A stretch of DNA of 64,000 bases from positions 124,001 through 188,000 of the forward strand of contig CAWJJU010000007.1 of assembly GCA_963843315.1 (NCBI GenBank), in the 5' to 3' direction. The notes below the pieces were generated by a model. The model was given only the letters and a program-made list of their open reading frames with translations, was not told the origin of the DNA and made no database searches. A program made the position numbers and the translations under genes. Positions 51,532 through 61,617 of this stretch are shown here, piece after piece (position 1 is the first letter of the stretch; each line of letters starts with the position of its first letter). This stretch comes from JAWVFM01 sp963843315. Its GTDB lineage: Bacteria; Actinomycetota; Thermoleophilia; Solirubrobacterales; 70-9.

Positions 51532-52935
51532 TCAGCCCGAGCCGATCGCATAGCGCTCGAGCGCCTCGCGGCGCGCCTCGGCGTGATCGACGATCGGCTC
51601 CGGGTAGTCCCGGCCGATGACGCACCCCGCCTCGCGCTGGACCTCCTCGGTCATGGTCCACGGCTCGCGGATGTACTCACCCGGCACCCGCGCGAGCTCG
51701 GGCACGTAGCGGCGGACGTAGTCGCCATCGGGATCGTGGGACTCCATCTGGCGCGTCGGGTTGTAGATGCGCCGGAAGGCCGGCTGCGGGTCGGTGCCGA
51801 CCGAGGCGATCCACTGCCAGTTGCCGTTGTTGTTCGCCTCGTCGCCGTCGAGCAGCAGGCTCATGAAATGGCGCTCGCCCCGGCGCCAGTCGATGCCCAG
51901 GTCCTTGGTCAGGAACGAGCCGACCACCAGCCGCCCGCGGTTGTGGATCCAGCCCTCGCGGCGCAGCTGGCGCATTGCCGCATCGACCAGCGGATAGCCG
52001 GTTCGGCCCTCGCGCCAGGCGTCGAAGGGCTTCTCGGCGCGGCTCCAGCGAATCGAGCCCCGGTAGCGCTCGCGGAACTCCGAGCGCGCGTTGCGCGGGA
52101 AGTGCAACAGCACGTGTCCGTAGAAGTCGCGCCACGCGAGCTGGCGGCGAAACGCGGCCGGCCCCGCGCCGGGGCCCAGCCGCTCCTCGATGGCACGCGC
52201 CGAAACGCAGCCGAAGTGAAGGTACGGCGACAGGCGCGAGGTCCTGTCTGAGGCCGGCGCGTCGTGCTCGCCGGCGTACGCGCCGACGTCACGCTCGAGA
52301 AACGCGTCCAGCCTCATGCGGCCCGCCTCCTCCCCGCCCCTGGCCGGATCGGCGACCTCCTGGCTCAGGCCGAGCGAGTCGAGCGAGGGGATCCGCCCCA
52401 CATCGACCCGCGACGGCGGAGCCGGCAGCGCCGACGGGGCTCGCAGCACCGGGCGGCGGCCCTGCGCCTCCCACGTGCGGTGAAACGGCGAGAAGACCGT
52501 GTACGGCTTACCCGCCTGGGTCCGAAGCGCCCTGAGATCGTCGACGGCCGCGACGCCCGGGTGCTCGCGAAGCTCGGCGCCCGCCTCCCGCAGCGCCGCC
52601 CTGACGCGCTCGTCGCGCCGCCTGGCGAACGGCGAGACGTCGGCCGTGACGTGGACCTCGCCCGCTCCCACCTCACGCGCGAGGGCCGGGATCTCCCGCT
52701 CCGGCGAGCCCGAGCGGATCAGGAGCTCACCGCCCCGCGAGCGCATGGCCTCCCGCAGCTCCGTGAGGCTCTCCAGGAGGAACTGGGTGCGCGGCCCTGA
52801 GCGGTGGCGGCCCCTCAGCAGGCTCTCGTCGAAGCAGAAGACGGCAAGGGCGTCGTCGCGGACGGCCAGCGCCGCGGCCAGCGCCGGATGCTCCCCGAGC
52901 CTCAGGTCACGCCGAAACCAGACGACCGATCCCAC
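51532..52935 (-). CDS. deoxyribodipyrimidine photolyase (class I)
   Basis: A 467-residue DNA photolyase that repairs UV-made pyrimidine dimers with light, FADH- and an antenna pigment. The antenna domain begins VVWFRRDLRLGEHPAL. The FAD domain shows TSRLSPYLHFGCVS, WRDFY, TGYPLVDAAMRQL and NRGRLVVGSFLTKDLGIDWR. It closes with GDEANNNGNWQWIASVGTD, which includes the electron-path tryptophans. GTG 52935 is chosen from the beginning of the family's first strand. The same frame is open far upstream into the desaturase gene, but that is not coding for it. Confidence 0.95.
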   Translation of the reverse strand: MGSVVWFRRDLRLGEHPALAAALAVRDDALAVFCFDESLLRGRHRSGPRTQFLLESLTELREAMRSRGGELLIRSGSPEREIPALAREVGAGEVHVTADVSPFARRRDERVRAALREAGAELREHPGVAAVDDLRALRTQAGKPYTVFSPFHRTWEAQGRRPVLRAPSALPAPPSRVDVGRIPSLDSLGLSQEVADPARGGEEAGRMRLDAFLERDVGAYAGEHDAPASDRTSRLSPYLHFGCVSARAIEERLGPGAGPAAFRRQLAWRDFYGHVLLHFPRNARSEFRERYRGSIRWSRAEKPFDAWREGRTGYPLVDAAMRQLRREGWIHNRGRLVVGSFLTKDLGIDWRRGERHFMSLLLDGDEANNNGNWQWIASVGTDPQPAFRRIYNPTRQMESHDPDGDYVRRYVPELARVPGEYIREPWTMTEEVQREAGCVIGRDYPEPIVDHAEARREALERYAIGSG

Positions 52936-52961
52936 GCCCCTCAGCGTAGGCGGGCGTTTGG

Positions 52962-53994
52962 TCAGGAGGCGGTCTGGGCCTTGGCCGGTCGCGACCAGGC
53001 GCGCATCTCGCGCCAGCCGACCAGGCGGCGGGAATCCTCGTCCCAGAGCTTCAGGCGCGTCGCCCGCAGCCCGTCGGCAAAGGTCAGGACCGGCACCGAC
53101 CGGAACGCCGGGATGCCCTCGTGAGCCGCCTGGAGGTTGTAGTTCGGGATCGCCGGGTTCAGGTGGTGAACGTGGTGCAGGCCGATGTTCCCGGTGAAGA
53201 ACTGCAGGACGCGCGGGAGGCGAAGGTACGAGCTGCCCCGAAGCGCGGCGTCCGTGTAGGTCCAGGAGTCGCTGGTCTCCCAGTAGACGTCCTCGAACTG
53301 GTGCTGCACGTAGAAGAGCCACACGCCGGCCATCCCGGCCAGCAGGGCCGACGGGCCCTCGACCATCCAGAAGCTCCCGAAGCCCAGCCAGAGGCCGAGC
53401 AGCGTCGCCGCGGCCACCAGCACCACGTTCGTCATCCATGTACTGCGCCGGAGGTGCGGCCGGGCGTCGCGACCGATCGTGCGCGGCTTGATGATCATCG
53501 CGAAGACGGGGCCGATCGTGAACATGATCAGCGGGTTGCGGAACAGGCGGTAGCCGACGCGGGTGAGCAGCGAGGCGGCCCGGTACTCCGCGACCGTCAT
53601 GGTCGGGCACGTCGCCCTGGCCACGGCGGTCGAGGTCACCCGCCGTAGCGTGGTGCACGGCGTGGTCGCGCTGCCAGGAGCGAAACGGCGAGAACACCAT
53701 CAGGCCCGTGACACGCCCGGCGAAGTTGTTCCAGCGCCGCGAGGGCAGGAACGAGCCATGGGTGCAGTCGTGGAAGACGATGAAGCTCCGCACGAGGAAG
53801 CCGGCGGCGGGAATCGAGAGCGCCAGGACCAGCAGGTAGGAGACGTCGAGCAGCCGGTACATCGCGACCCAGAGGACCAGGTAGGGGACGACCGACGTGG
53901 CGAGATCGCGCAGTGCGGGCGCCAGCGCGGGGCTCGCGAAGGGCTTGACAGCGGCCTTCAGGGGCGTGGCCTGGGTCGTTGCAGCAGCATTCAT
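52962..53994 (-). CDS. membrane fatty-acid desaturase, frame-broken
   Basis: Acyl-lipid desaturase of about 344 residues with the three His boxes of di-iron membrane desaturases: HDCTH, HAVHH and HHVHH. There are four membrane segments. A frame change close to 53595-53640 joins the N-terminal 130 residues (to HATAGDLDRRGQGDVP) with TMTVAEYRAASLLTRVGYR and the rest. Both halves are complete around the break, so a sequence error is likely. AAAGGAGC precedes ATG 53994. It introduces a double bond into membrane fatty acids. The photolyase gene follows on the same strand. Confidence 0.85.
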
Positions 53995-54134
53995 TGGTCG
54001 CTCCTTTGGCGGCCTTGCGTCTCAAAGAACGGGGAGGAACCCGATACGCGGGCCTGACGACCGTAGCACCGCGTGCCTCAGCCGGGGCTAAATCGCCCGA
54101 GAATTCTCTCGCGGTAGGGTTCGCCCCGATCCGA

Positions 54135-55621
54135 GTGGAAGCATCGAACGGAGCGCGCAAGGAGATCTCGGTCGGCATCGTCGGCGCCGGGTTCGGCGGC
54201 CTGGGAATGGCCATCCGCCTGGTGCAGGACGGCGATCAGGGATTTCGAGGTCTTCGAGCGGGGCGAGGGCGTGGGCGGCGTCTGGCGCGCCAACAGCTAC
54301 CCGGGGGCGGCGTGCGACGTCCCCTCCCACCTCTACTCGTTCTCGTTCGCCAAGGGCACCGACTGGTCCCGGCGCTACGCGCCCCGCGACGACATCGTCC
54401 GCTACATGGAGGGGTTGGTCGACCGCTTCGGCCTTGGTCCCCACCTGCGCTTCGGCACCGAGGTGGTCGCCGCGGACTTCGACGAGGACGCCGGCCGCTG
54501 GACCGTCGAGCTCGATTCGGGCGAGCGGCGCGAGTTCGACGTCCTCGTCACCGCCTGCGGCCAGCTCACCCGCCCTGCCAAGCCCAAGCTCGGAGGGCTC
54601 GACGACTTCGCGGGCGAGTGGTTCCACTCGGCCGAATGGAACCACGACGTCGAGCTGGGCGGCAAGCGCGTCGCAGTGGTCGGCACGGGAGCCAGCGCGA
54701 TCCAGTTCGTGCCGGAGATCGCGCCGAAGGCCGCCGAGCTCGACGATCTTCCAGCGCTCGGCGCCGTGGATCATGCCCAAGCAGGACCGCGCCTATCCCG
54801 AGTGGGAGCGCCGGCTGTTCAAGGCGCTGCCGCCCCGCGTCGCGATCTCGCGCGTTGGCTTCTTCGGCTTCCTCGAGATGGCCACCTACGGGTTCACCGG
54901 GACGAACTGGGTGCTGGGGCCCTTCAGGGCCACGGCGAACCGCGAGCGGGAGCGGATGCTGAAGGATCCGGAATTGCGCGCGAAGGCAACCCCGGACTAC
55001 GAGATCGGCTGCAAGCGGGTGCTGTTCACGAGCGACTGGTATCCCACCCTCAACCGGCCCAACGTCGAGCTCGTGGCGGGCGGCGCCGAGCGCGTCACGC
55101 CCGGCGGCGTCGTCGGCGCGGACGGGGTCGAGCGCCCCGCCGACGTGATCGTCTTCGGCACCGGCTTCGAGAGCCTCAACTTCGTCGCGCCGATGACGGT
55201 GCATGGCCTCGGCGGTCGCGAGCTGAACGAAGTGTGGGCGGGCCGCGCCGAGGCCTACCTCGGCACCACGGTCACCGGCTTCCCGAACCTCTACATCCTC
55301 TACGGGCCGAACACCAACCACGGCTCGGGATCGGTGCCGTACACGCTGGAGTGCCAGTTCTCCTACATCGTCGACGCGCTGCGGCACATGCGCCGGCGCG
55401 GCTTTCGCTACATCGAGGTGAGGCCCGAGGCCCAGCAGCGGTGGCGCGAGGAGATCGAGGAGCGAAGCCGCGACACCGTCTGGATGTCGGGCGGCTGCCA
55501 CAACTGGTACCTCAACGAGCGTGGCGAGAACACCAACAACTGGCCGGGGGCATGGCTGGAGTTCCGGCGCCGCACGCGCCGCCTCGACCCGGCCGACTAC
55601 CGGGCCGCCCTGCCGCGCTAG
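54135..55621 (+). CDS. flavin-containing / Baeyer-Villiger-type monooxygenase, frame-broken
   Basis: An FAD/NADPH monooxygenase of about 495 residues. Visible motifs are GAGFGGLG (FAD), the Baeyer-Villiger/FMO fingerprint FAGEWFHSAEW (F-x-G-x3-H-x3-W) and VVGTGASAIQFVPEI (NADPH). The C-terminal part includes VIVFGTGFES and YGPNTNHGSGSVPY. Frame changes are needed near 54235 and 54745, each explained by one extra base. It inserts oxygen next to a ketone or on a heteroatom. It is followed by an enoyl-CoA hydratase gene 26 bases on. A GAGAATTCTC palindrome at 54099 lies in the divergent gap with the desaturase gene. Confidence 0.87.
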
Positions 55622-55647
55622 CCCCTGCCCTCGAACCAGGAGAGCTC

Positions 55648-56451
55648 ATGACCCAGATCCTCGAGTCCGCCCGCGCCCGGGAGGGCGTGCAGCTCCTCAC
55701 CCTCAACCGCCCCGACGAGCTCAACGCGATGAACGCGGAGCTCTGCGCAGCCCTCCACGCCGAGCTCGACCGCATAGCAGCGGACCGCACCTGCCGGGCG
55801 GTGATCCTCACCGGGGCGGGCCGCGGATTCTGCGCCGGCCTCGACCTGCGCGGCTACGGGCAGGCTCCCGGCAACGACGGGACGGACGAGGCGCGCGACC
55901 GCCTGGGAAACCAGGAGCACATGTCCCGCCTCATCCTCAAGGTGCGCGAGACGCCGCAACCCGTGATCGCGGCGATCAACGGCCCCGCGGCCGGGTTCGG
56001 CCTGGCGCTGGCCCTGGGATGCGACATTCGCTACGCGGCCAAGAGCGCGGTGCTGCGCGCGGCCTTCTTGAACATCGGCGTCTCGAACTGCGACATGGCG
56101 ACCAGCTGGCTCCTGCCCAGGCTCGTCGGCGCGTCACGCGCGCACGAGCTGATGCTTACCGCCCGGCGGGTCGGCGCCGAGGAGGCCGAGCGCATCGGGC
56201 TGGTGGCGGCCGTGACCGAGGACGGCGCGCTGCTCGACCACGCTGGGGAGGCGGCGGAGTCCATCGCGGCCCTGGCGCCCTGGGCGATCCGGCTGACCAA
56301 GCAGGGCATGTGGACCGCGCTGGAGATCCCCTCGCAGCGCGCGGCCACCGAGTACGAGGATCGCCAGCAGATCATGGCTACGCACGGCGTCGCGCTGCCC
56401 GAGGCGGTGGGAGCGTTCCTGGAGAAGCGCCCCGCCTCGTTCCCCGACTGA
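55648..56451 (+). CDS. enoyl-CoA hydratase/isomerase (crotonase family)
   Basis: A 267-residue crotonase with FCAGLDLRGYG and NGPAAGFGLALALGCDIRY forming the oxyanion hole. The usual Glu region reads NIGVSNCDMATSWLLPRLVG, the SxCDxxxS variant common in actinobacterial EchA proteins, where Asp is probably catalytic. AGGAGAG precedes ATG 55648. It is cotranscribed with the monooxygenase, suggesting oxidation and chain shortening of a cyclic or branched acid. Its end overlaps the convergent glycosyltransferase by 74 bases. Confidence 0.9.
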   Translation: MTQILESARAREGVQLLTLNRPDELNAMNAELCAALHAELDRIAADRTCRAVILTGAGRGFCAGLDLRGYGQAPGNDGTDEARDRLGNQEHMSRLILKVRETPQPVIAAINGPAAGFGLALALGCDIRYAAKSAVLRAAFLNIGVSNCDMATSWLLPRLVGASRAHELMLTARRVGAEEAERIGLVAAVTEDGALLDHAGEAAESIAALAPWAIRLTKQGMWTALEIPSQRAATEYEDRQQIMATHGVALPEAVGAFLEKRPASFPD

Positions 56452-58084
56452 CCGGGACGCGGGCCAGGCGAACCCGGGCGGTGTCGAGGCCGCAGGCCGG
56501 CGGCTGCCCCGGCGCGGTGGCGCTCAGCGCCGAGCCCGACACCGCCAGGCGGCGCAGGCGCTGAACGGCCGGAGTCGCGCGCGGCGCCGCGGCGGGCCGG
56601 GTCGCGGAGCTCAGCGCGACGTCGCGCCCGCTCTCGATCCCGAGTGCGCGGATGCGGCTGCCGTCGAGCCGGTACGGCCGCGGGGCCGCGTAGGTGGCGA
56701 CGGTCCAGCGGCCGGCGACCACCTCCGTCTGGGTGAGCGTGAACCCGAACCGGGGCACGCCGAGCTCGCCGCCGCCGGAGACCGCCACTATGCGTCGCGC
56801 GCGCACCCCGCAGGGGTAGTTCGAGGGGCTGAGGCCGTGGAGGTCGCGGCCGAGGTAGTAGCTCAAGGGGTCGGAGACGTCGGGGGGCTGCGCCAGCACC
56901 ACCCCCCTCCCCTGCGCCATCACGGCCTCGCCGAGCCCGCGGAAGTCCTCGCGCTGAAGGGCCGGAATCGCGGCCGTCAGCCCGATCATCGCGGCCATCG
57001 CCGCCGCGATCGCGCCCGGGGCGGCTCGGCGTACGGGCAGGCGTCCGCGCTCTCGCAGGGCCAGCTCGGCGCCGCACGCGACCAGCAGGAGGAGCGGCGG
57101 GAGGGCGCCGTCGAGGTTGTACGTCTCGACGTAGTCGAACCCCGCCAGCGCGAACAGGAGCGGCAGGGCGAACCCGCCGGCGCCCACCAGGGCGACGCGG
57201 CGGCCGATCCTGGCCGGCTCGCCCCGGGCGCGGGCGAAGAAGACAGCGATCGCGCCGGCGCACAGCACGAGCACCGCGATCCCGCCGGCCTGCCCGGCAA
57301 GCGGAATGTCGCGCCAGGCCCCCGAGGGGTGGCTCATCTGGCCGGCGCCGAACTTCACCAGGGCCGACGCCCCTCGCTCGAGCACCGGAACCGACGTGAA
57401 GCCGTTGACGCGGCCGCCCTGCTCCTGGTGGATCGCGAGCGGCAGCAGCGCGAGGCCCGCCAGCGCGATCGCCCCCGTCGCCCGCAGCGGCGCGCGAGGC
57501 TGTCCGCGCCGGGCCGCGATCAGCACCAGTCCCTCCAGGCCGAAGAAGAAGGCCGAGAAGTAGTGGGTCGCCAGCGCGACGGCGCCGGCAGCCGCCCACC
57601 CGGCGTAGACGCTTCCGGTCGGCCGCTTCAGCGCCCGCACGAAGAACGCCAGGCCGATCGCGCAGAAGCAGATGTACAGCGGATAGGAGCGAGCCTCCTG
57701 CGAGAACCAGAAGACGTCGGCGTTGCACGCCGTGAGCAACGCGGCGAGCACCCCGGCGCGGCGGCCGAGCAGCTCGCGCCCGGCGGCGTACATGGCGATG
57801 ATCGTCGGCAGCGTGAAGAGCAGCGAGAGCGAGCGCAGGCCGGCCTCGCCCGTGCCGAACAGGCGGGCCCAGGCCCACGCGAGGCTGTAGTACACGGGTC
57901 CGCTGCGCTCCGACGTCGCGAGCTGGTGGAACGTCGCGAGATAGCCGGCGTGGAGCACGCGACCGGCGGTGATGGTCTCGCCGGAATCGAAGCTCTGCTG
58001 CCCGAGGGTGGAAAAGCTAGCGGCGGCGAAGGCTCCCAGGATGACCACGAGCCAAACGACGTCACCACGCAGCCGAGCGCGCAC
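56378..58084 (-). CDS. GT39/ArnT-like polyprenol-dependent mannosyltransferase-type membrane protein
   Basis: A 568-residue protein. Ten or more hydrophobic helices in the first 380 residues start with a short cytoplasmic tail. The first outside loop carries the acidic motif QSFDSGETITAG, the position of the metal/lipid-phosphate binding Asp-Glu in GT-C enzymes. The Ser-Arg-Ser-x-Pro-like EARSYPLY also fits. A soluble C-terminal domain of about 180 residues follows and becomes Arg/Pro/Ala-rich; the last 60 may be an overrun, since they overlap the convergent crotonase gene. The start is GTG 58084, with a TAGCCT box at 58104. It likely transfers a sugar from polyprenyl phosphate to a cell-surface acceptor. 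Confidence 0.78.
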   Translation of the reverse strand: MRARLRGDVVWLVVILGAFAAASFSTLGQQSFDSGETITAGRVLHAGYLATFHQLATSERSGPVYYSLAWAWARLFGTGEAGLRSLSLLFTLPTIIAMYAAGRELLGRRAGVLAALLTACNADVFWFSQEARSYPLYICFCAIGLAFFVRALKRPTGSVYAGWAAAGAVALATHYFSAFFFGLEGLVLIAARRGQPRAPLRATGAIALAGLALLPLAIHQEQGGRVNGFTSVPVLERGASALVKFGAGQMSHPSGAWRDIPLAGQAGGIAVLVLCAGAIAVFFARARGEPARIGRRVALVGAGGFALPLLFALAGFDYVETYNLDGALPPLLLLVACGAELALRERGRLPVRRAAPGAIAAAMAAMIGLTAAIPALQREDFRGLGEAVMAQGRGVVLAQPPDVSDPLSYYLGRDLHGLSPSNYPCGVRARRIVAVSGGGELGVPRFGFTLTQTEVVAGRWTVATYAAPRPYRLDGSRIRALGIESGRDVALSSATRPAAAPRATPAVQRLRRLAVSGSALSATAPGQPPACGLDTARVRLARVPVSRGTRRGASPGTLPPPRAARRRA

Positions 58085-58117
58085 GGCGAAATCGTCCGCC
58101 CCGAGGCTAATTCCCGC

Positions 58118-58969
58118 CTAAGTGATGCCGGCCTCGATCACGCGCACAAGCCCGGCGCCGCGCTCGTCGACCTCGAAGCTGGCCGAGTAGTCGAGCGGGT
58201 TGTGCAGGTGCGACCAGGTGAAACCTGCCTGGGCGAGGGCCGCCTGCGTCTCCTCCTCGCCGGCGAAATGGGTGTGGACCCTGCCGCGCACGAACGCCGA
58301 GAGGGCCGCCCGGAACGCGTCGGCGCGGACCCCGCCCGCGGTGCTCTCCGGGTGGAAGTCCGACAGGTAGACGCCGCTGCGAAAGCACCCCAGGGTCGCG
58401 GCGATCCTGCGCCACAGGCCCGCGAGGCCGGGCGGGTCGAGGTAGTGGACCAGGCCCTCGGTGACGATCGCCAGACCGCGCGCGGTGTCCAGCTCGCCGG
58501 CGAGCGCGGCAAGGCTTCGCTCGCCCCCCTCGGCCAGGGCGTCCATCTCCACGACACGGTGGGAGGCCGCCAGCGATCCAGCCTCGTCCAGGGCCTCGCG
58601 CTTTCGCTCCGCCATCGCCGCAAGATCGGCCTCCACGTAGACGAGCCCGGCGCCGTGGCGCTCGCTGAACCGCCAGCCGCGTGGGGACATGCCGCATGCG
58701 ATTTCCACCACCTGCGTGACGCGGCCGTCGGCGATCCAGCCCTCGAGCAGGTGGTCGATCAGCCGGTGGCGCGCGAGCAGGAACGCCTCGAGTGAGACGC
58801 CCCCGAACGTGCGGGAGGCCACCATCGGCACCCGCATCGACTCGTACAGGACCCTGCCCGTGGTGGTCGTCAGCGCCGGGTGCGAGAGGCCGTTTCGCGA
58901 CCACACATAACCCGTGTAGTGAGCGGTCGGGCTGATGGCGTCGGAGCCGCGGGGCTCGCTCTCCCCCAT
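58118..58969 (-). CDS. SAM-dependent methyltransferase, LCMT/PPM1-like
   Basis: A 283-residue class I methyltransferase. The SAM loop reads VVEIACGMSPRGWRF, followed by VYVEADLAAMAERKRE and VTEGLVHYLDP. These are the order and spacing of the leucine-carboxyl-methyltransferase-like family, many of whose bacterial members methylate carboxyls of small acids. It is 2 bases downstream of the alpha-hydroxyacid oxidase gene in the operon 58118-60612. The target may be the product of the neighbouring oxidase; this is inference. Confidence 0.85.
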   Translation of the reverse strand: MGESEPRGSDAISPTAHYTGYVWSRNGLSHPALTTTTGRVLYESMRVPMVASRTFGGVSLEAFLLARHRLIDHLLEGWIADGRVTQVVEIACGMSPRGWRFSERHGAGLVYVEADLAAMAERKREALDEAGSLAASHRVVEMDALAEGGERSLAALAGELDTARGLAIVTEGLVHYLDPPGLAGLWRRIAATLGCFRSGVYLSDFHPESTAGGVRADAFRAALSAFVRGRVHTHFAGEEETQAALAQAGFTWSHLHNPLDYSASFEVDERGAGLVRVIEAGIT

Positions 58970-58971
58970 TG

Positions 58972-60140
58972 CTATGCCTCGTGGAGCAGCGCGGCGCGGC
59001 CGATGTCGGCGGGAGAGGTCAGCCCCGAGAGCGCCATCGTGAGGTCGAGCTCGGCGAGGAACATCCGGATGACCGTCTCGACCCCCTGCGCGCCCTCGAG
59101 CGCCATGCCCCAGATGTAGGGACGGCCCAGCAGCACGGCGTCGGCCCCAAGCGCAAGCGCCTTGAAGGCATCTGCCCCCGAGCGCAGCCCGCTGTCGAGC
59201 AGGACGGCCATGTCGTCGCCCACCGCGTTCGCGATCTCCGGCAGCGCCGCCACGGCGGCGAGCTCGCCGTCGATCTGGCGGCCGCCATGGGTCGAGACGA
59301 CGACGCCGTTCACTCCGCGCTCGCGCGCCTCAAGCGCGTCGTCTGGATGCAGGACCCCCTTCAGGAGGATCGGCAGCTTCGTCGCGTCGCGCAGCCAGTC
59401 GAGGTCGTCCCAGGTGAGGGACGGGTTCGGGAACACGGTCAGGAAGCACCCGATCGCCTCGCCCTGGTCCTCCGGATTCGACATCCGGCCCTGAACGCCG
59501 GGTCGCCGACGTAGTTGGCGACCCCCTGCCGTGGACGCCCGGGAGGTACGCCTGCTGGAGGTCACGCGGCTTCCAGCCGGGGAAGGCGTTGTCGACGGTG
59601 ACCACGATCGCGCCGTAGCCGGCCGCCTCGGCGCGGGCGACGAAGCTGGCGGCGATGTCCGGGCTCGTTGGGCCAGTAGAGCTGGAACCAATGGGGCGCA
59701 TCGCCGTGTGCCTCGGCGATCTCCTCGAGCGTATGGTCGGTGACGCTCGAGGCGACGAGTCCCAGCCCCACCGCCGCCGCGCCCCGCGCGGCGGCCAGCT
59801 CGCCCTCGGGATGGAACAGGCACTGCACGCCGATGGGCGCGAGCATGACCGGGGCGACCATCTCGCGCCCCAGCACCTTCGCCGCGAGGTCGCGGACGGC
59901 GACGTCGCGAAGCACCCGTGGCAGGATCCGCCAGCGGCGAAACGCCTCCCGGTTCTCCCGCTCGGTGTCCTCCGTTCCGGCGCTCCCGAAGAGGTAGCCC
60001 CGTCCGTGTTCGTCGAGCGCCTCGAACGCCGCGCGCTCCAGGTCGGCCCACACGACGGGCAGCGATGGCGTCTGTCCGGCCGCTCCCATCGCGTAGATCT
60101 GGCGGTAGTAGTCGCCGAACGGCATCTCGGGCGCGCTCAC
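58972..60140 (-). CDS. FMN-dependent alpha-hydroxyacid oxidase (lactate 2-monooxygenase-like), frame-broken
   Basis: An FMN TIM-barrel enzyme of about 385 residues that oxidises 2-hydroxy acids. The N-terminus (FGDYYRQIYAMGAAGQ) and PVMLAPIGVQCLFHPEGE are closest to lactate monooxygenase. Catalytic parts are LLKGVLHPDDA (Lys), VVVSTHGGRQIDG (His, Arg) and LLDSGLRSGADAFKALALGA. Frame changes near 59665, 59525 and 59490 are needed; each segment matches the family. GTG 60140 overlaps the SRPBCC stop (GTGA). A Thr replaces the common Asn in the SNHGGRQ motif. Confidence 0.85.
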
Positions 60141-60612
60141 GACACGCCCCCGTAGCGGGCGGCAAGCCGCCGGTGGCGGTGGCGGAACAGGAACGCGACG
60201 ACCCGCGACGCGAGCGCGGCTGCGCCCGGAACCCAGCGCAGGGGGCGGCGAAGCTCGAACCCCAGGTGGTCGGTCACCTCGAGCGCGATCGCCGTCGGCT
60301 CGACCGTGCGCTCGTGCCGCCAGCGGCGAGCGTGAGCATCGAGGAGCTCTCCAGGAAGCGGAGTCCCGGGCCGCGCTCGGCGAGCGTGAGGTCGTCGTAG
60401 TCGACCGGGAGGAGGCCGAACAGCAGGATCCAGGCGCGCCCGAGCGGCTCGCCGACGGGCACGGTGTCGATGGCCTCGCCCCGCAGGCGCCGGGGCATGG
60501 TCATCCGCAGGATCGGGCGCAGCTCGTAGTTGATGCCCTCCTCGGTGACGGCGCCGCCCCACACCACGTCGGCCGGCGCGGCGACCACGCTGGTCTGCTC
60601 CACGCTCGTCAT
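60137..60612 (-). CDS. SRPBCC-like (polyketide cyclase/START-type) protein, frame-broken
   Basis: About 158 residues beginning MTSVEQTSVVAAPADVVWGG, a typical START/SRPBCC first strand and helix. RAWILLFGLLPVDYDDLTLA follows. A frame change near 60320 leads to RWRHERTVEPTAIALEVTDH and a hydrophobic C-terminal helix (ALASRVVAFLFRHRHRR). Such proteins bind lipids or act as small hydrolases/cyclases. It leads the operon with the hydroxyacid oxidase and methyltransferase genes. The divergent LLM oxidoreductase starts 27 bases away, and a right half of the TetR-like site (GACGGTATATA, 60620) lies between them. Confidence 0.7.
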
Positions 60613-60638
60613 TCGACCTGACGGTATATAACCCGCGC

Positions 60639-61617
60639 GTGCCCGGCATCGGAACATTCATCTCCCCCGGCCGGTCCCTCGAGGACTCCGTCGCGCGCGC
60701 GAGCCGGATCGACGAGCTGGGCTACGACTCGATCTACACCACCCACATCGCGGGACGCGACCCGTTCACCGTCCTCGCTCAGTTCGCCAACGCGACCGAC
60801 CGGGTCAGGCTCGGCACCGGCGTCACGCCCATCTTCGCCCGCACGCCGGTGGCGATGGCGCAGGTCGCGGCGACGCTCGACGAGGCCTCGGGCGGCCGCA
60901 TGGTCCTCGGCCTCGGCGTCTCGCACAAGGTCACTGTCGAGAACTGGTACGGCGGCGAGATCACGAAGCCGACCTCGCAGATGCGCGCCTACGCCACCGT
61001 CGTCCGGGCGATCTTCCAGGGCGAGGCGCCGCCCGAGAACGATTACTTCCACACCGCCTTCCAGTTCATGGGCTACAGGGCCAGGCCCGGACCTCCCCAT
61101 CTACATCGCCGCCCTCTCGCCCAACATGCTGCGCCTCGCCGGGGAGATCGCCGACGGCGTGATGCTCTGGCTCTGCTGCCCCGCATACATCCGCGACGTC
61201 GTGATTCCGGAGGTGGCGAAGGGCCGCGAGAAGGCCGGCAAGACGATGGAGGGCTTCGACGTCGTCGCCGCGGTGCCGTCGGCGCGCACCGACGACCGCG
61301 ACGCCGCGCTCGGGTCGCTGCGACAGGAGCTCGTCACCTACGCCTCCCTTCCCTTCTACCGGGCGATGCTGGAGTCGTCGGGGTTCGCCGACGAGATCGC
61401 CGCCTTCGACGCGGGCATGGCCGCCGGCGACTTCGACCGGGCCAAGGCCGGGCTGTCGGATCGCATGCTCGACTCCCTGGCCGGCATCGGCGACGACGAT
61501 GCCGTGCGGGCCGGGGTGCAGCGCTACCTCGACGCCGGCGCCGTCAGCCCGTGCATCGGCGGCATCCCGGGCGGCGACTTCGGCGGCGCGATCGAAGCAG
61601 TGGCGGAGTTGCTCTAG
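60639..61617 (+). CDS. LLM-class F420-dependent oxidoreductase, frame-broken
   Basis: A luciferase-like TIM-barrel oxidoreductase of about 325 residues. The start is VPGIGTFISPGRSLEDSVARA, with ELGYDSIYTTHIAGRDPF, the VRLGTGVTPIFARTPVAMAQ stretch and LGLGVSHK typical of F420-binding members. A frame change near 61090 leads to LPIYIAALSPNMLRLAGEIADG and the rest of the barrel. Members reduce or oxidise hydroxyls and double bonds of lipids and antibiotics. GTG 60639 is used. F420 use supports an actinobacterial origin but is inferred from family membership. Confidence 0.87.

Noticed and set aside
51532..53994. An apparent 820-residue desaturase-photolyase fusion in one open frame.
   Set aside because: The desaturase C-terminal half (last His box) lies in another frame between 52962 and 53640. 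The shared frame there is low-complexity shadow. They are two genes with a frame error in the first.
54271..56451. An apparent 726-residue monooxygenase-crotonase fusion.
   Set aside because: The monooxygenase continues in another frame to a stop at 55621, and the crotonase has its own AGGAGAG and ATG at 55648.
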